DNA of 64,000 bases, taken from positions 1-64,000 of the forward strand of contig NZ_MBEI01000017.1 of the NCBI RefSeq assembly GCF_001953985.1, read 5' to 3'. Below the pieces are notes generated by a model. It had not been told where the DNA came from. It was given only the letters and a program-made list of their open reading frames with translations, and made no database searches. How positions within the stretch are numbered: position 1 is the stretch's first letter; the number at the start of each line of letters is the position of its first letter. Position numbers and translations under genes: made by a program. The stretch comes from Mycobacterium colombiense. Its GTDB lineage: Bacteria; Actinomycetota; Actinomycetes; Mycobacteriales; Mycobacteriaceae. This document shows, one piece after another, positions 18,323 to 27,999 of the stretch.

Positions 18323-18596
18323 CCACCGAATCTTCCCAGCCCGCCGAAACGTGAGTGGCCGGGTGGTTGGCCCACCAGTATTGTCGCTACGTAATCGTGG
18401 CCGGGCCGATCCCAATGTGCGGGTCAAATTGGGTTGTTCGTTATTGACAGCAGAACTGTCGATGCGTGCATGCTATTGGTACGTCTGCAGCGACCGCGGA
18501 ATACGCGGCCAGGAGGGTGTGGGAGTAATAGCGCGAAGTGTCCGGCAAGGATGCGGCGCCGCGAGGGCGCACAAATGGATCAGGGTGGGGAAGTCG
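18323..18596. other. Intergenic leader before the transglycosylase-eccB2-eccC2 unit
   Basis: This stretch of 274 bases has lower GC than the flanking genes and probably holds the promoter of the downstream unit. A TTGACA hexamer is at 18444-18449, without a convincing -10 at normal distance. An AGGAGG at 18511-18516 lies two bases before an alternative GTG start (18519) of the next gene. Confidence 0.35.
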
Positions 18597-19463
18597 GTGA
18601 CCGACCCCCTCAACGTGCAAGCGGTCACGGCGCTGTCTCGCGCCCACAATCTGTTCTCGGCCGCAAACACGACTGACGGCGTCGGTGACGCACCGGCTAG
18701 GACGCAGGCGCACGCCGAGGCGATAACGCACCGCGCGGACGGGCTTCCCGGCGCGGCGGCGCAGCGGTCGGTCGCCTCGAAAACGCAGTTGACGCACCTC
18801 GCGCATTCCGACCGGACACTGGGACAGATCGTCAGCGCGGCGAGGGCCGATCACACATACGGCCGTGCGGCGACGCGGACGGTGCTGGACGCCGCCTTGA
18901 CCGACACGACACCGGCCGTCGATACGCCGCTGGGCCGACGCGAAGCTGCCGCTCGCATGGCGGCCCGGCTGCGGGCCCAGCACCGGCATGTCGCCGGATC
19001 GCGGCGCCGGGCAAGGCTGCTCGCGCGCAGGCTTCGATGCCTGCACTACCTACGAGGGCGGTCGATGCACAGCAACCAGCCCAGCGGACGCGCGGCAGTG
19101 CTCGCGGCCATCCGTAAAGCCTTGGACATCAAGGGCATTCACGACCCGGCCGCGCGCGCCCGCTGGGAACGCGGGATGGACCTGGTGGCCCGCCGCGAGT
19201 CCAACTACAACGCAAACGTGGTCAACGACTGGGATTCCAATGCGGCACGGGGCACACCGAGTAAGGGCGCCTGGCAATTCATCGCGCCCACGTTCGCGGC
19301 CTACCACCAGCCGGGGACCTCGCGCGACATTCACAACCTGACGGCGCAGGCGTGCGCGTTCATCAACTACGCGATGGGCCGTTACGGGGTGGCCGTCGAC
19401 GCGTCGAATCTAGCCGATCGGATTCAGCAGGCCGATCCTCACCGAGCACCCAAGGGGTACTGA
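18597..19463 (+). CDS. Lysozyme-like transglycosylase (Rv3896c-like), ESX-2-linked
   Basis: Protein of 288 residues from GTG 18597. The N-terminal half is helical (VTDPLNVQAVTALSRAHNLF). The C-terminal about 110 residues are a transglycosylase/lysozyme-like fold, with the candidate catalytic Glu in LVARRESNYNANVVND, then GAWQFIAPTFAAYH and CAFINYAMGRYGVA. It would cleave peptidoglycan glycan strands, possibly opening the wall for the secretion apparatus (inference). No signal peptide is seen, so export may be through ESX. The in-frame GTG at 18519 would give 314 residues. It precedes eccB2 by two bases, as Rv3896c precedes eccB2 in M. tuberculosis. Confidence 0.77.
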   Translation: MTDPLNVQAVTALSRAHNLFSAANTTDGVGDAPARTQAHAEAITHRADGLPGAAAQRSVASKTQLTHLAHSDRTLGQIVSAARADHTYGRAATRTVLDAALTDTTPAVDTPLGRREAAARMAARLRAQHRHVAGSRRRARLLARRLRCLHYLRGRSMHSNQPSGRAAVLAAIRKALDIKGIHDPAARARWERGMDLVARRESNYNANVVNDWDSNAARGTPSKGAWQFIAPTFAAYHQPGTSRDIHNLTAQACAFINYAMGRYGVAVDASNLADRIQQADPHRAPKGY

Positions 19464-19465
19464 GC

Positions 19466-20953
19466 ATGCCGCTGAGTTTGTCTAACCGCGACCAGAACTC
19501 TGGGCACCTGTTCTACAACCGTCGGCTGCGCGCGGCGACCACCCGCTTCTCGGTGCGCATGAAACACGACGACCGCAAGCAGACCGCGGCGCTGGTGTTG
19601 TCGATCCTCCTGGTGGCAATCGCCTGCGGCTGGATGCTGCTGCTGAACGTACTGAAACCGACTGGCATCGTGGGTGATTCGGCGATCATCGGCGACCGGG
19701 ATTCCGGGGCGCTCTACGCCCGGATCGACGGCCGGCTCTACCCGGTGCTGAATCTGACGTCCGCGCGGCTGGCGACCGGCACGGCGAATCAGCCGACGTG
19801 GGTGAAACCCGCTGAGATAGCGAAGTATCCGACCGGGCCGCTGGTCGGCATCCCTGGTGCACCGGCGGCGATGCCGGTCCATCGGGGTGCGACGTCGGCG
19901 TGGGCGGTGTGCGATACAGCGGGACGACCGCGCAGCCCCGAACGACCGGTGGTGACCTCGATCGCCGGCGTGCTCGACGGCTTCGACCGGGCCACACCGC
20001 TGAGCGACGACGCCGGGGTGCTGGTCACGTTCGAGGGCAACACCTTCGTGATCTGGGGCGGCAAACGCTCGCAGATCGATCCAACGAACAGGGCGATCAC
20101 GCTGAGCCTGGGACTCGACCCGGGAGTCACACTGCCGGTAGAGATTTCGCGGGCCCTCTACGACGCGCTACCCGCGACCGAACCGCTCGCCGTCCCCACG
20201 GTGCCCCTGGCGGGCACGCCGTCGACGTGGGTCTCGGGCTCACAGGTCGGCGCGGTATTGCAGGCCCAGACCGCCAGCGGCGGCAAGCAGTTCTACGTGT
20301 TGTTGCCCGACGGCGTCCAGAAGATCACCAGCTTCGTCGCCGACCTGCTGCGCAGCGCCAACTCCTACGGGTCGACCGCGCCGCGCGTGGTGACGCCCGA
20401 CGTGTTGGTCAACATCCCCGAAGTGTCCTCGCTCGCGGTGGACTACTACCCGACCAAGCGCCTCAATTTCATTGACACCGCTGCTGATCCGACCACCTGT
20501 GTCGGATGGGAGAAGGGGTCGACGGATCCGCAGGCGCGCGTCGTGGTCTACAACGGTCGCGGACTGCCCACGCCGTCGTACATGGACAACCGCATCGTGC
20601 ACCTGGTGCGTGACGACCGCGACCCGGCCTCGGTGGTCGCCAACCAGGTGCTGGTGTTGCCGGGCGCGGCGAATTTCGTGACGTCGACCAGCGGCGTGGT
20701 CACGTCCGACTCCCGGGAATCGTTGTTCTGGGTTTCTGACAACGGGGTGCGGTTCGGCATCACCAACGACGACACGACGTTGCGCGCGCTCGGGCTTGAC
20801 CCGGGGTCGGCGGTGCAGGCACCCTGGCCGCTGCTGCGGACTTTCGCCGCGGGCCCGGCACTGTCAAGGGAGGCAGCGCTTTTGGCGCGGGACACCGTCC
20901 CCGCGCTCGGCAAGGTGGCTGTGGTGACGACATCGGCGAAGCCGGGAGGCTAG
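19466..20953 (+). CDS. eccB2: ESX-2 type VII secretion core protein EccB
   Basis: Protein of 495 residues, the expected EccB length. Starts at ATG 19466, two bases after the preceding stop. A short cytoplasmic N-terminus (SGHLFYNRRLRAATTRFSVR) is followed by one membrane helix (about 40-63) and a large periplasmic repeat domain. The domain has two cysteines (AWAVCDTAG and TTCVGWEKG) as in other EccB proteins. EccB stabilises the ESX membrane complex together with EccC, EccD and EccE. Assignment to ESX-2 rests on order (transglycosylase-like - eccB - eccC next to Rv3897c/99c-like genes), not on a tree. The partners EccD and EccE are not in the window. Confidence 0.92.
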   Translation: MPLSLSNRDQNSGHLFYNRRLRAATTRFSVRMKHDDRKQTAALVLSILLVAIACGWMLLLNVLKPTGIVGDSAIIGDRDSGALYARIDGRLYPVLNLTSARLATGTANQPTWVKPAEIAKYPTGPLVGIPGAPAAMPVHRGATSAWAVCDTAGRPRSPERPVVTSIAGVLDGFDRATPLSDDAGVLVTFEGNTFVIWGGKRSQIDPTNRAITLSLGLDPGVTLPVEISRALYDALPATEPLAVPTVPLAGTPSTWVSGSQVGAVLQAQTASGGKQFYVLLPDGVQKITSFVADLLRSANSYGSTAPRVVTPDVLVNIPEVSSLAVDYYPTKRLNFIDTAADPTTCVGWEKGSTDPQARVVVYNGRGLPTPSYMDNRIVHLVRDDRDPASVVANQVLVLPGAANFVTSTSGVVTSDSRESLFWVSDNGVRFGITNDDTTLRALGLDPGSAVQAPWPLLRTFAAGPALSREAALLARDTVPALGKVAVVTTSAKPGG

Positions 20954-20956
20954 AGA

Positions 20957-23900
20957 ATGTCCAAGAAAGCGTTCCCCATCAACCGCGTCAAGATCGAGCC
21001 GCCGAAACCGGTCCGGGTGGCGCCCAGCGCACCGATCGCGCTGCCGGAGCGCGAGCCGCGCAACATCTGGGTGATGATCGGTGTGCCGGCGCTGATCGTC
21101 GCGCTCATCGGCACCATCGTCATGCTCTACGTCTCCGGCGTGCGCAGCCTGACCACCGGCTTCTTCCCCCTCATGGGCATCGGCGCCTTCAGCATGCTGG
21201 CCTTCTCCGGCCGCTTCGGCCGAGCTCGCAAGATCACTTGGGGCGAAATGGAAAAGGGCCGTCGCCGCTACCTGCGCGATCTCGACGGCAACCGAGACGA
21301 GATCCAGACCGCGGTGTGCGCGCAACGGGAATGGCAGAACTCCGTGCACGCCGACCCCCGCGGTCTCGGGGCCATCATCGGCGGCCCGCGGATGTGGGAA
21401 CGCGGGCGCGGCGACGCGGACTTCCTGGAGGTGCGGCTCGGCACCGGCGTGCAGCACGCGCCGGACTCGGTGTTGTCGGTGACCTGGCCCGACATCGCCT
21501 CCGACGAGGAACTCGAACCGGTCACCGGGCAGGCGCTTCGCGATTTCATCTTGGAGCAGCGCAAGATTCGCGACATCGCCAAGGTGGTCAACCTGCGCTC
21601 GGCGCCCGGATTCAGCTTCGTCGGCGAGGACCTGGACCGGCTCCGGTCGCTGATGCGCTCGGTGCTGTGCTCGCTGGCGGTCTTTCACAACCCGCGCGAC
21701 GTCAAGCTGTTGGTGGTGACCCGCAACCCCGAGGTGTGGTCGTGGATCGTGTGGCTGCCGCACAACCTGCACGACGAACTCTTCGACGCCTGCGGGTTTC
21801 GGCGCCTGGTCTTCGCCACGCCCGAGGAACTCGAAGAGACCCTCGGCGCCGAGCTGCACATGAAGGGCAAGCGTGGGGCCTGGACCCCGCTGGCCGCGGC
21901 CAGCCCCACCGCGATGGGATCGACCCTGGAAACCGGTGCGGACACGGTCGACCTGGGCCCGCATCTGGTGATCGTCGACGACAACACCGGCAGCCCCGAC
22001 GCGTGGGAGAGCGTCGTCGGCCAGGTCGGCAAGGCGGGAATCACCCTGCTGCGCATTGCTTCCCGGATCGGCGCCGGCGTGGGCTTCGCCGACGACCAGG
22101 TGTTCGACCTCAGCGAACGCCACAGCTCGCCCAACGGCTCGGTCAACGGCGAGGTCGTCCTGCACCGCAACGGCTCCGACGCCGACGGCGAAGACGACCG
22201 CCCGGCACCACTGCTGCGGGTCCGCAACAAGTTCTTCGCCCACGCCGACCAGCTTTCCGTGCACCGCGCCTACCGCTACGCGCGGGCGATGGCCCGCTGG
22301 TCACCGACTAGCCGCAGCGAGATCGCCGACTCGGTCAGCGGCGCAACCGAATTGTTGCGGGCGCTGGGCATCAACGACCCTAGGGACCTTGACGTCGACC
22401 GGCTGTGGGCCGAACGTCGCGGCCGCGGTGACGAGCGCTGGTGCGAGGTCCCGGTCGGCGCCAAACCCAACGGCGAGCTGCAGAACATCACCATCCGCGC
22501 CAAGGACTTCGGCGGCTTCGGGTTCCACTCCGTCGTCATCGGCACCAGTGGCTCGGGTAAGTCGGAGTTCTTCCTGTCGTTGGTCTACGGCATCGCGCTG
22601 ACGCACTCCCCGGAGACGTTCAACGTCATCTTCGTCGACATGAAGTTCGAGTCGGCGGCGCAGGACATCCTGGGCATCCCGCATGTGGTGGCCGCGCTGT
22701 CGAACCTCGGCAAGGACGAACGGCACCTGGCCGAGCGGATGCGCAGGGTCATCGACGGTGAGATCAAGCAGCGCTACGAGCTGTTCACCTCGGTGGGCGC
22801 GCGTGACGCCAACGACTACGAGGAGATCCGGCTCGCCGGGCGCGATCTGCCGCCGGTCCCGGTCCTACTCGTCATCGTCGACGAGTACCTGGAGCTGTTC
22901 GCCAACCACGAGAAGTGGATCAACCTCATCATCCACATCGGCCAGGAAGGCCGCGGTGCGAACGTCTTCTTCATGCTGGGCGGGCAGCGGCTGGACCTGT
23001 CCTCGCTGCAAAAGGTCAAGTCCAACATCGCCTTCCGCATCGCGCTGCGCGCCGAGTCCGGTGACGACAGCCGCGAGGTGATCGGCTCTGACGCCGCCTA
23101 CCACCTGCCGTCCAAGGAAAACGGTTTCGGTCTGCTCAAGGTGGGGCCGCGTGACCTGGAACCGTTCCGCTGCTTCTACCTCTCCGCCCCGTTCGTGGTG
23201 CCGAAGACCAAGGAGGTCGCCACCACCGTCGACATGACGCTGACCAAGCCGCGGTTGTACAACTGGCAGTTCCAGCCACTGGACGCCTCCGACGCCACGG
23301 CACTCGAGGCCGCCGCGGCTGTCGACGCCGAGCCCGACGAATTCCTCTACTACGACGACGGTTTCAAGCGGAAGAAGATCGTCGACGTGTTGCGGGAGTC
23401 GCTGCACGATGTGCCGCACCGCTCACCGCGCCGGCCGTGGCTGGAGCCGCTCGAGGAGCCCGAGTCCATCGACGCCCTCGTCGCCGGATACCGCGGCAAG
23501 CCCTGGCACGTCGACTATGGGCGCAACCCGGGCCTGATGTTCCCGGTCGGCGTCATGGACATCCCGGAGGAGTCCAAGCAGATCGTGCATGCGGTGGACG
23601 CGTTGCGCAGCAACGTGATCGTGGTGGGCGCCAAGCAGCGCGGCAAGACCACCACACTGATGACGCTGATGTGTTCGGCCGCAACGATGTACAGTCCGTC
23701 GCGCGTGACGTTCTTCTGCATCGGCGGGGCGACCCTCGCCCAGGCCGCCTCGCTGCCCCACGTCACCGACATCGTGTCGCCGAAGGACGCCGAAGGCATC
23801 GAGCGAATCCTGAGCAGCATGGACGCCTTGATCGACGCCCGCGAGGATTCGTTCCGTCGCCTCAAGATCGACCTCGACGGCTTCCGCGAACGCCGGTTCG

Positions 23901-25171
23901 CGCCGGGCAGCGACGGCCTGGGCGGCACCGACGCTAACGACCCGTTCGGCGACGTCTTCGTGGTGGTCGACGACTACGACGACCTGTACTCGAAAGACAC
24001 CGTGCTCGGCGACCGGATCATCTCGTTGAGCAGCCGTGGCCCCGAATACGGGGTGCACGTGATGTGCAGCGCCGGCGGCTGGATTCACGGGCAGCGGCAG
24101 AGCCTGCTGCAAAACGCCACGGCGCGAATCCAATTGCGGTTGGCCGATCCCAGCGAAAGTCAGATGGGCCATTCGTCGCTCGAATCGCGCGACGCGGCCC
24201 GGCGAACACTGAACCGGCCCGGCTTCGGTCTGACCGACAGCCTGCACGAGCTGCGCGTGGGTGTGCCGGCGCTGACCGATCCCACCACCGGTGCGATTGT
24301 CAGCATCGTCGACGTCGGTGCCCGCATCGCGGAGGTCGCCGGCGTGACCAAGCACGCCACCCTGCAGCGACTGCCGCAGCGGGTGGCGCTGAAGGCGATC
24401 CTGGACTACGAGGCCGCGCACCCCAGCGGCGACGACCTCTCGATCAGCTTCGCGATCGGCGAGCGGCACGAACTGGGTCCCGTCCCCATCAAGCTGCGCG
24501 AGAGTCCCGGATTGATGATCTTGGGGCGGCAGGGCTGCGGAAAAACCATGTCGCTGGTCGCCATTGGCGAGGCGATCATGAACCGGTTCAGCCCGGAAGA
24601 GGCGCAGCTGACGCTGATCGACCCCAAGACCGCACCGCACGGTCTGCGGGATCTGCACGGGCCCGGTTATGTAAGCGCCTACGCCTACGACCAGGACGAG
24701 ATCGACGAGGTGATCACCGCACTGGCGCAACAGGTCCTGCTGCCGCGGCTACCCCCGAAAGGCCTGAGCCAGGAGGAGTTACGCGAACTCAAGCCGTGGG
24801 AGGGCCCGCGGCACTTCGTGCTCATCGATGACATCCAGGACCTGCGTCCGGACCAGAGCTACCCGCCCAAGCCGCCGGTGGGCGCGGCGCTGTGGAAGCT
24901 GATGGAGCGCGCGCGGCAGATCGGGTTGCACGTCTTCACCACGCGCAACAGTGCGAACTGGGCGACGCTGCAGATGGATCCGTGGATGCGGTTCCAGAAC
25001 TCGGCGAAAGTGGCCCAGCTGTACATGGATAACGATCCACAGAACCGGATCAACCGAAACGTCCGGGCCCAGACGTTGCCGCCGGGGCGTGGCTTGCTGG
25101 TCAGCGTCGACGGTGACGTCGAAGGTGTGCTGGTCGGGCTGCCGTCGTCGGTCACACCGCCGCAGCAGTAA
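20957..25171 (+). CDS. eccC2: ESX-2 type VII secretion ATPase EccC (single-chain)
   Basis: Motor ATPase of 1404 residues, full length. Two membrane helices lie at about 35-80 (WVMIGVPALIVALIGTIVML), followed by the DUF domain and three FtsK/SpoIIIE-type ATPase domains. D1 has Walker A GTSGSGKSE near 531 and Walker B LLVIVDEY near 637. D2 has VGAKQRGKTT near 889 and VFVVVDDYDD near 1000. D3 has LGRQGCGKTM near 1189 and FVLIDDIQD near 1288. All three nucleotide sites look intact. It would recognise and power export of WXG100/PE/PPE substrates, but no PE, PPE or esx genes follow. Its last 20 bases overlap the end of a convergent mmpL gene. Confidence 0.95.
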   Translation: MSKKAFPINRVKIEPPKPVRVAPSAPIALPEREPRNIWVMIGVPALIVALIGTIVMLYVSGVRSLTTGFFPLMGIGAFSMLAFSGRFGRARKITWGEMEKGRRRYLRDLDGNRDEIQTAVCAQREWQNSVHADPRGLGAIIGGPRMWERGRGDADFLEVRLGTGVQHAPDSVLSVTWPDIASDEELEPVTGQALRDFILEQRKIRDIAKVVNLRSAPGFSFVGEDLDRLRSLMRSVLCSLAVFHNPRDVKLLVVTRNPEVWSWIVWLPHNLHDELFDACGFRRLVFATPEELEETLGAELHMKGKRGAWTPLAAASPTAMGSTLETGADTVDLGPHLVIVDDNTGSPDAWESVVGQVGKAGITLLRIASRIGAGVGFADDQVFDLSERHSSPNGSVNGEVVLHRNGSDADGEDDRPAPLLRVRNKFFAHADQLSVHRAYRYARAMARWSPTSRSEIADSVSGATELLRALGINDPRDLDVDRLWAERRGRGDERWCEVPVGAKPNGELQNITIRAKDFGGFGFHSVVIGTSGSGKSEFFLSLVYGIALTHSPETFNVIFVDMKFESAAQDILGIPHVVAALSNLGKDERHLAERMRRVIDGEIKQRYELFTSVGARDANDYEEIRLAGRDLPPVPVLLVIVDEYLELFANHEKWINLIIHIGQEGRGANVFFMLGGQRLDLSSLQKVKSNIAFRIALRAESGDDSREVIGSDAAYHLPSKENGFGLLKVGPRDLEPFRCFYLSAPFVVPKTKEVATTVDMTLTKPRLYNWQFQPLDASDATALEAAAAVDAEPDEFLYYDDGFKRKKIVDVLRESLHDVPHRSPRRPWLEPLEEPESIDALVAGYRGKPWHVDYGRNPGLMFPVGVMDIPEESKQIVHAVDALRSNVIVVGAKQRGKTTTLMTLMCSAATMYSPSRVTFFCIGGATLAQAASLPHVTDIVSPKDAEGIERILSSMDALIDAREDSFRRLKIDLDGFRERRFAPGSDGLGGTDANDPFGDVFVVVDDYDDLYSKDTVLGDRIISLSSRGPEYGVHVMCSAGGWIHGQRQSLLQNATARIQLRLADPSESQMGHSSLESRDAARRTLNRPGFGLTDSLHELRVGVPALTDPTTGAIVSIVDVGARIAEVAGVTKHATLQRLPQRVALKAILDYEAAHPSGDDLSISFAIGERHELGPVPIKLRESPGLMILGRQGCGKTMSLVAIGEAIMNRFSPEEAQLTLIDPKTAPHGLRDLHGPGYVSAYAYDQDEIDEVITALAQQVLLPRLPPKGLSQEELRELKPWEGPRHFVLIDDIQDLRPDQSYPPKPPVGAALWKLMERARQIGLHVFTTRNSANWATLQMDPWMRFQNSAKVAQLYMDNDPQNRINRNVRAQTLPPGRGLLVSVDGDVEGVLVGLPSSVTPPQQ

Positions 25172-27995
25172 CCAGTTGCGGCTCGGGCGCTTTCACCGTC
25201 GGCGTGACGACGCGGCGGGGGAGTGGGCTCGGCCACCAGAACCACCGGCCCAACAGCGCCACGATGGACGGCACGATGAAGGCCCGTACCACCAGGGTGT
25301 CCAGCAATAACCCGACCGCGATCGTCGTGCCGATCTGGGCGATGCTGAGCACACTGCTACTCAGCAGCGCCAGCATGGTCAGCCCGAAGATGACGCCGGC
25401 GACGGTGACCACCCCGCCGGTTGCACCGAATGCCCGGATGATGCCGGTCTTCAGACCCGCCGCCGCTTCCTGTTTGATGCGCAACGCCAGCAGCAGGTTG
25501 TAGTCCGCGCCGACCGCGATCAGCGCGATGAAGGCGATCGGCGCCACAGCCCAGTGCAGGTCGTGATGAAGCAGGTGCTGCCAAATCAGCACGCTGGCAC
25601 CGATGGCCGACGCGTAGGACGTGACGACGGTTCCGACGACGACCAATCCCGCGACCGGGCTGCGCAACATGGCGGTGACGATCAGGAAGATGAGGACCAG
25701 CGCGGCGCCTACCAATAGCTCGGTGTCGCTCGCGACAAAGCGCTGCAGATCGGCGGTCACCGGGCCGACCCCGGCGAGGTCGACCTCGGTCGGGGTCAGG
25801 GTGCCCTCCTTGGTGGCCTCCTTGATCGCGGCGCGCACCTGGTCCGCCCGCTTGGCGCCGTCGGCGCCCCACTCCGAGCCATCGCCATACACCAACAGGT
25901 AAGCGGCGCGGCCATTCTCGGAGATCAGGTGGCTAAGCGCCGTGGTGTACCGCGGGTCGGTCAACGCCCGCTGCGGCATATAGAAGTCCGCCGCGGCGCT
26001 GCCCTGAAACTGGGTGGCGATCTCGTTCATGTAATCGGTCAACTGACGCATTTGGGGTCCGAGCGTGTCGGACAAGCTCAGCAGGTCATGTGTGGCCGAA
26101 CGCGCCTGCCCCAAGGCGTCTTTCATCGACGTGACGCTCTGCGGCAGGGTGGCCATCGCGGTGGCGGCCGTGCTCGAGCCGCTGGTGAGCTTCGCGGCGC
26201 CCGAGCCCAGGCGCGTGGAGGTCTGCACCAGGCTGTCGACGGGCTGGAGCACGCGGTCCACCGTCGAGCAGATCGGATTGGTGGCGCAGTCGGGGGTCCG
26301 TCCGACGAAGTCGCGCAACGGGTCGAGGTAGCCCGACACGGTCGTGACGTTGCGCTCCAGCCCGTCCATCCCGGCCCGCATGTCCTCCGCGGCGCCGGAC
26401 ATATCGGCCAATCCGGCGCTGCCACCGCGCAATCCGTTACCCAACCCGTCGACGGCAAGCTGGGTTTGTGCCAGCGCGCTGTCCAGCTCGGAAACCCGCT
26501 TGAGGCGCTGGGTCAGCGAATCCATGGTGTCGCCGAACTGACGGCCGAGCACACCGGCCTGGTAGCTCAACGTCGCCTGTTCGGGCACCTTGCCGTCGGG
26601 CCGGCTGGCGGACTGCACCGCCCGCACCCCCGGCACCGCCATGATGTGGCGGGTGATGCGCTCGATGGCGATCAGGCCGGCCGGGTTACGCAGGTCGTGG
26701 TCGGCCTGGACGGCGACGACATCGGGCAGCAGCGCGTTGGCCGCGAAATGCCGGTCGGAGCTGGCATAGCCGCGATTGGAGTCGGTGGACGACGGCGTGG
26801 CGGCGGGTTCGTTGAAGCCGACCCGCATGCTGACCAGCGGCAGCGCGACCAGCAGGATCAACGCCAGCGCGGTGACCAGGATTGGTCCCGGCCAGCGCGC
26901 GACGGCCGTTCCGACGCGCCGCCAGCGACGCGCGGTGGTAGACGGCCGCGGCTCCAGATATCCGCGGCGTATCGCCAGGGTCATGAGCGCGGGTGTCAGG
27001 GTCAGTGCGGCCACCATCGTCGCGAGAATGCCGATGGCGCACGGCAACCCGGCGCTGCGGAACGAGCCGACCTTCGCGAACACCAAACACGCCAGCGCCA
27101 CCGATACGGTCAGCGCAGATCCGATGACCACGGGCGCGATGGAGCGGTAGGCCTGCGTCAACGCCTGGCCCGGCTCGACGCCGCGGCGCCGGCCTTCGTG
27201 GTAGCGGCCGACCAGGAAGATCGCGTAGTCGGTGCCGGCCCCGAGCGTCATAGCCGCCATCAGCGCCACTGAAAACAGCGATACCTCAACCACGTTGGCT
27301 TGGCCCAGGGCGGCGACGACAGCGCGGGCCAGGGCCAGGGCGAGCCCGACCGAAATCAGGGGGATCGCCGCCGCAACCGGCGATCGGTAGACCACCAGCA
27401 ACAGCAGCAGGATGAGACCGATGGTGGCGGCGGTGATTCCGAGCATCTGGCGGTCGATCGCCGAGAATTCGTCGACGATGGTGGCGCCGGGGCCCGTGAC
27501 ATGGACCTGCAGGCCTGCCGGTGGTGAGAGCTTGTGGAGGGTCCCGCGCACGGTATTCACCGAGTCGCGCGCCTGTGCGGTGCCGAGCATGCCGGCCAGC
27601 CGCACCATCACGCTGACCGCCTTACCGTCCGAACTCTGCGCACCGGCGGCCGTGGCCGGCTGCGACCACAGGTCGGTCACCGCGTACACATGACGCTGAT
27701 CCGAGCCGAGCGCTGTCGTCAGCGCATCGTAGAAGCGGCGATCCTGCGGTGTCAGCCGCTGATCGCGTTCCAGCACAACGTAAACGAAGTTGTTGCTGGG
27801 GGTCTGGTTGAACAGCTGGGCAGCCCGCGCCGCGGCCACCGCGCTGGGCGCGCCGGGAGGCATGAAGGACCTGGCATGGGAGTCAACCACCCGCTCCAGC
27901 TGCGGGACAGCCACATTCGCGACGCCCGCCGCCAGCACCCAGAGGCCGACGACGAGGACCGCGTACCGGCTGGTCAGTCGCGCAAGGCTGCCCAT
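25152..27995 (-). CDS. MmpL family RND transporter
   Basis: Protein of 947 residues from ATG 27995 (MGSLARLTSRYAVLV). It has the mycobacterial MmpL plan: TM1 near residue 12, a periplasmic domain, TM2-6 with LGAGTDYAIFLVGRYHEGRR, and TM7. A long periplasmic insertion of predicted coiled coil follows, including a cysteine pair (CATNPICSTVDRVLQPVD) as in MmpL4/5-type proteins. The C-terminal bundle has VGADYNLLLALRIKQEAAAG. It probably exports lipids or siderophore-like molecules. No mmpS accompanies it; a small unrelated gene just upstream overlaps its start region. An in-frame TTG at 28009 is a possible alternative start. The C-terminal residues are encoded over the eccC2 end. Confidence 0.9.
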   Translation of the reverse strand: MGSLARLTSRYAVLVVGLWVLAAGVANVAVPQLERVVDSHARSFMPPGAPSAVAAARAAQLFNQTPSNNFVYVVLERDQRLTPQDRRFYDALTTALGSDQRHVYAVTDLWSQPATAAGAQSSDGKAVSVMVRLAGMLGTAQARDSVNTVRGTLHKLSPPAGLQVHVTGPGATIVDEFSAIDRQMLGITAATIGLILLLLLVVYRSPVAAAIPLISVGLALALARAVVAALGQANVVEVSLFSVALMAAMTLGAGTDYAIFLVGRYHEGRRRGVEPGQALTQAYRSIAPVVIGSALTVSVALACLVFAKVGSFRSAGLPCAIGILATMVAALTLTPALMTLAIRRGYLEPRPSTTARRWRRVGTAVARWPGPILVTALALILLVALPLVSMRVGFNEPAATPSSTDSNRGYASSDRHFAANALLPDVVAVQADHDLRNPAGLIAIERITRHIMAVPGVRAVQSASRPDGKVPEQATLSYQAGVLGRQFGDTMDSLTQRLKRVSELDSALAQTQLAVDGLGNGLRGGSAGLADMSGAAEDMRAGMDGLERNVTTVSGYLDPLRDFVGRTPDCATNPICSTVDRVLQPVDSLVQTSTRLGSGAAKLTSGSSTAATAMATLPQSVTSMKDALGQARSATHDLLSLSDTLGPQMRQLTDYMNEIATQFQGSAAADFYMPQRALTDPRYTTALSHLISENGRAAYLLVYGDGSEWGADGAKRADQVRAAIKEATKEGTLTPTEVDLAGVGPVTADLQRFVASDTELLVGAALVLIFLIVTAMLRSPVAGLVVVGTVVTSYASAIGASVLIWQHLLHHDLHWAVAPIAFIALIAVGADYNLLLALRIKQEAAAGLKTGIIRAFGATGGVVTVAGVIFGLTMLALLSSSVLSIAQIGTTIAVGLLLDTLVVRAFIVPSIVALLGRWFWWPSPLPRRVVTPTVKAPEPQLVTAAAV

Positions 27996-27999
27996 GCGG

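Noticed and set aside
18351..18596. Longer N-terminus for the transglycosylase gene
   Set aside because: Translation is Cys/Arg-rich and unlike a protein domain; region is A/T-richer and intergenic in character. GTG 18519 remains a minor alternative.
20864..22264. Leftward 466-codon frame opposite eccB2/eccC2
   Set aside because: Antisense shadow; the rightward EccC domains explain this DNA.
23423..24730. Leftward 435-codon frame opposite eccC2
   Set aside because: Antisense of ATPase domains D2-D3; His/Arg-rich with no motif.
25152..25171. Annotation error at the eccC2/mmpL overlap
   Set aside because: Both frames end with natural stop codons and both proteins have full family length, so the short convergent overlap is taken as real.
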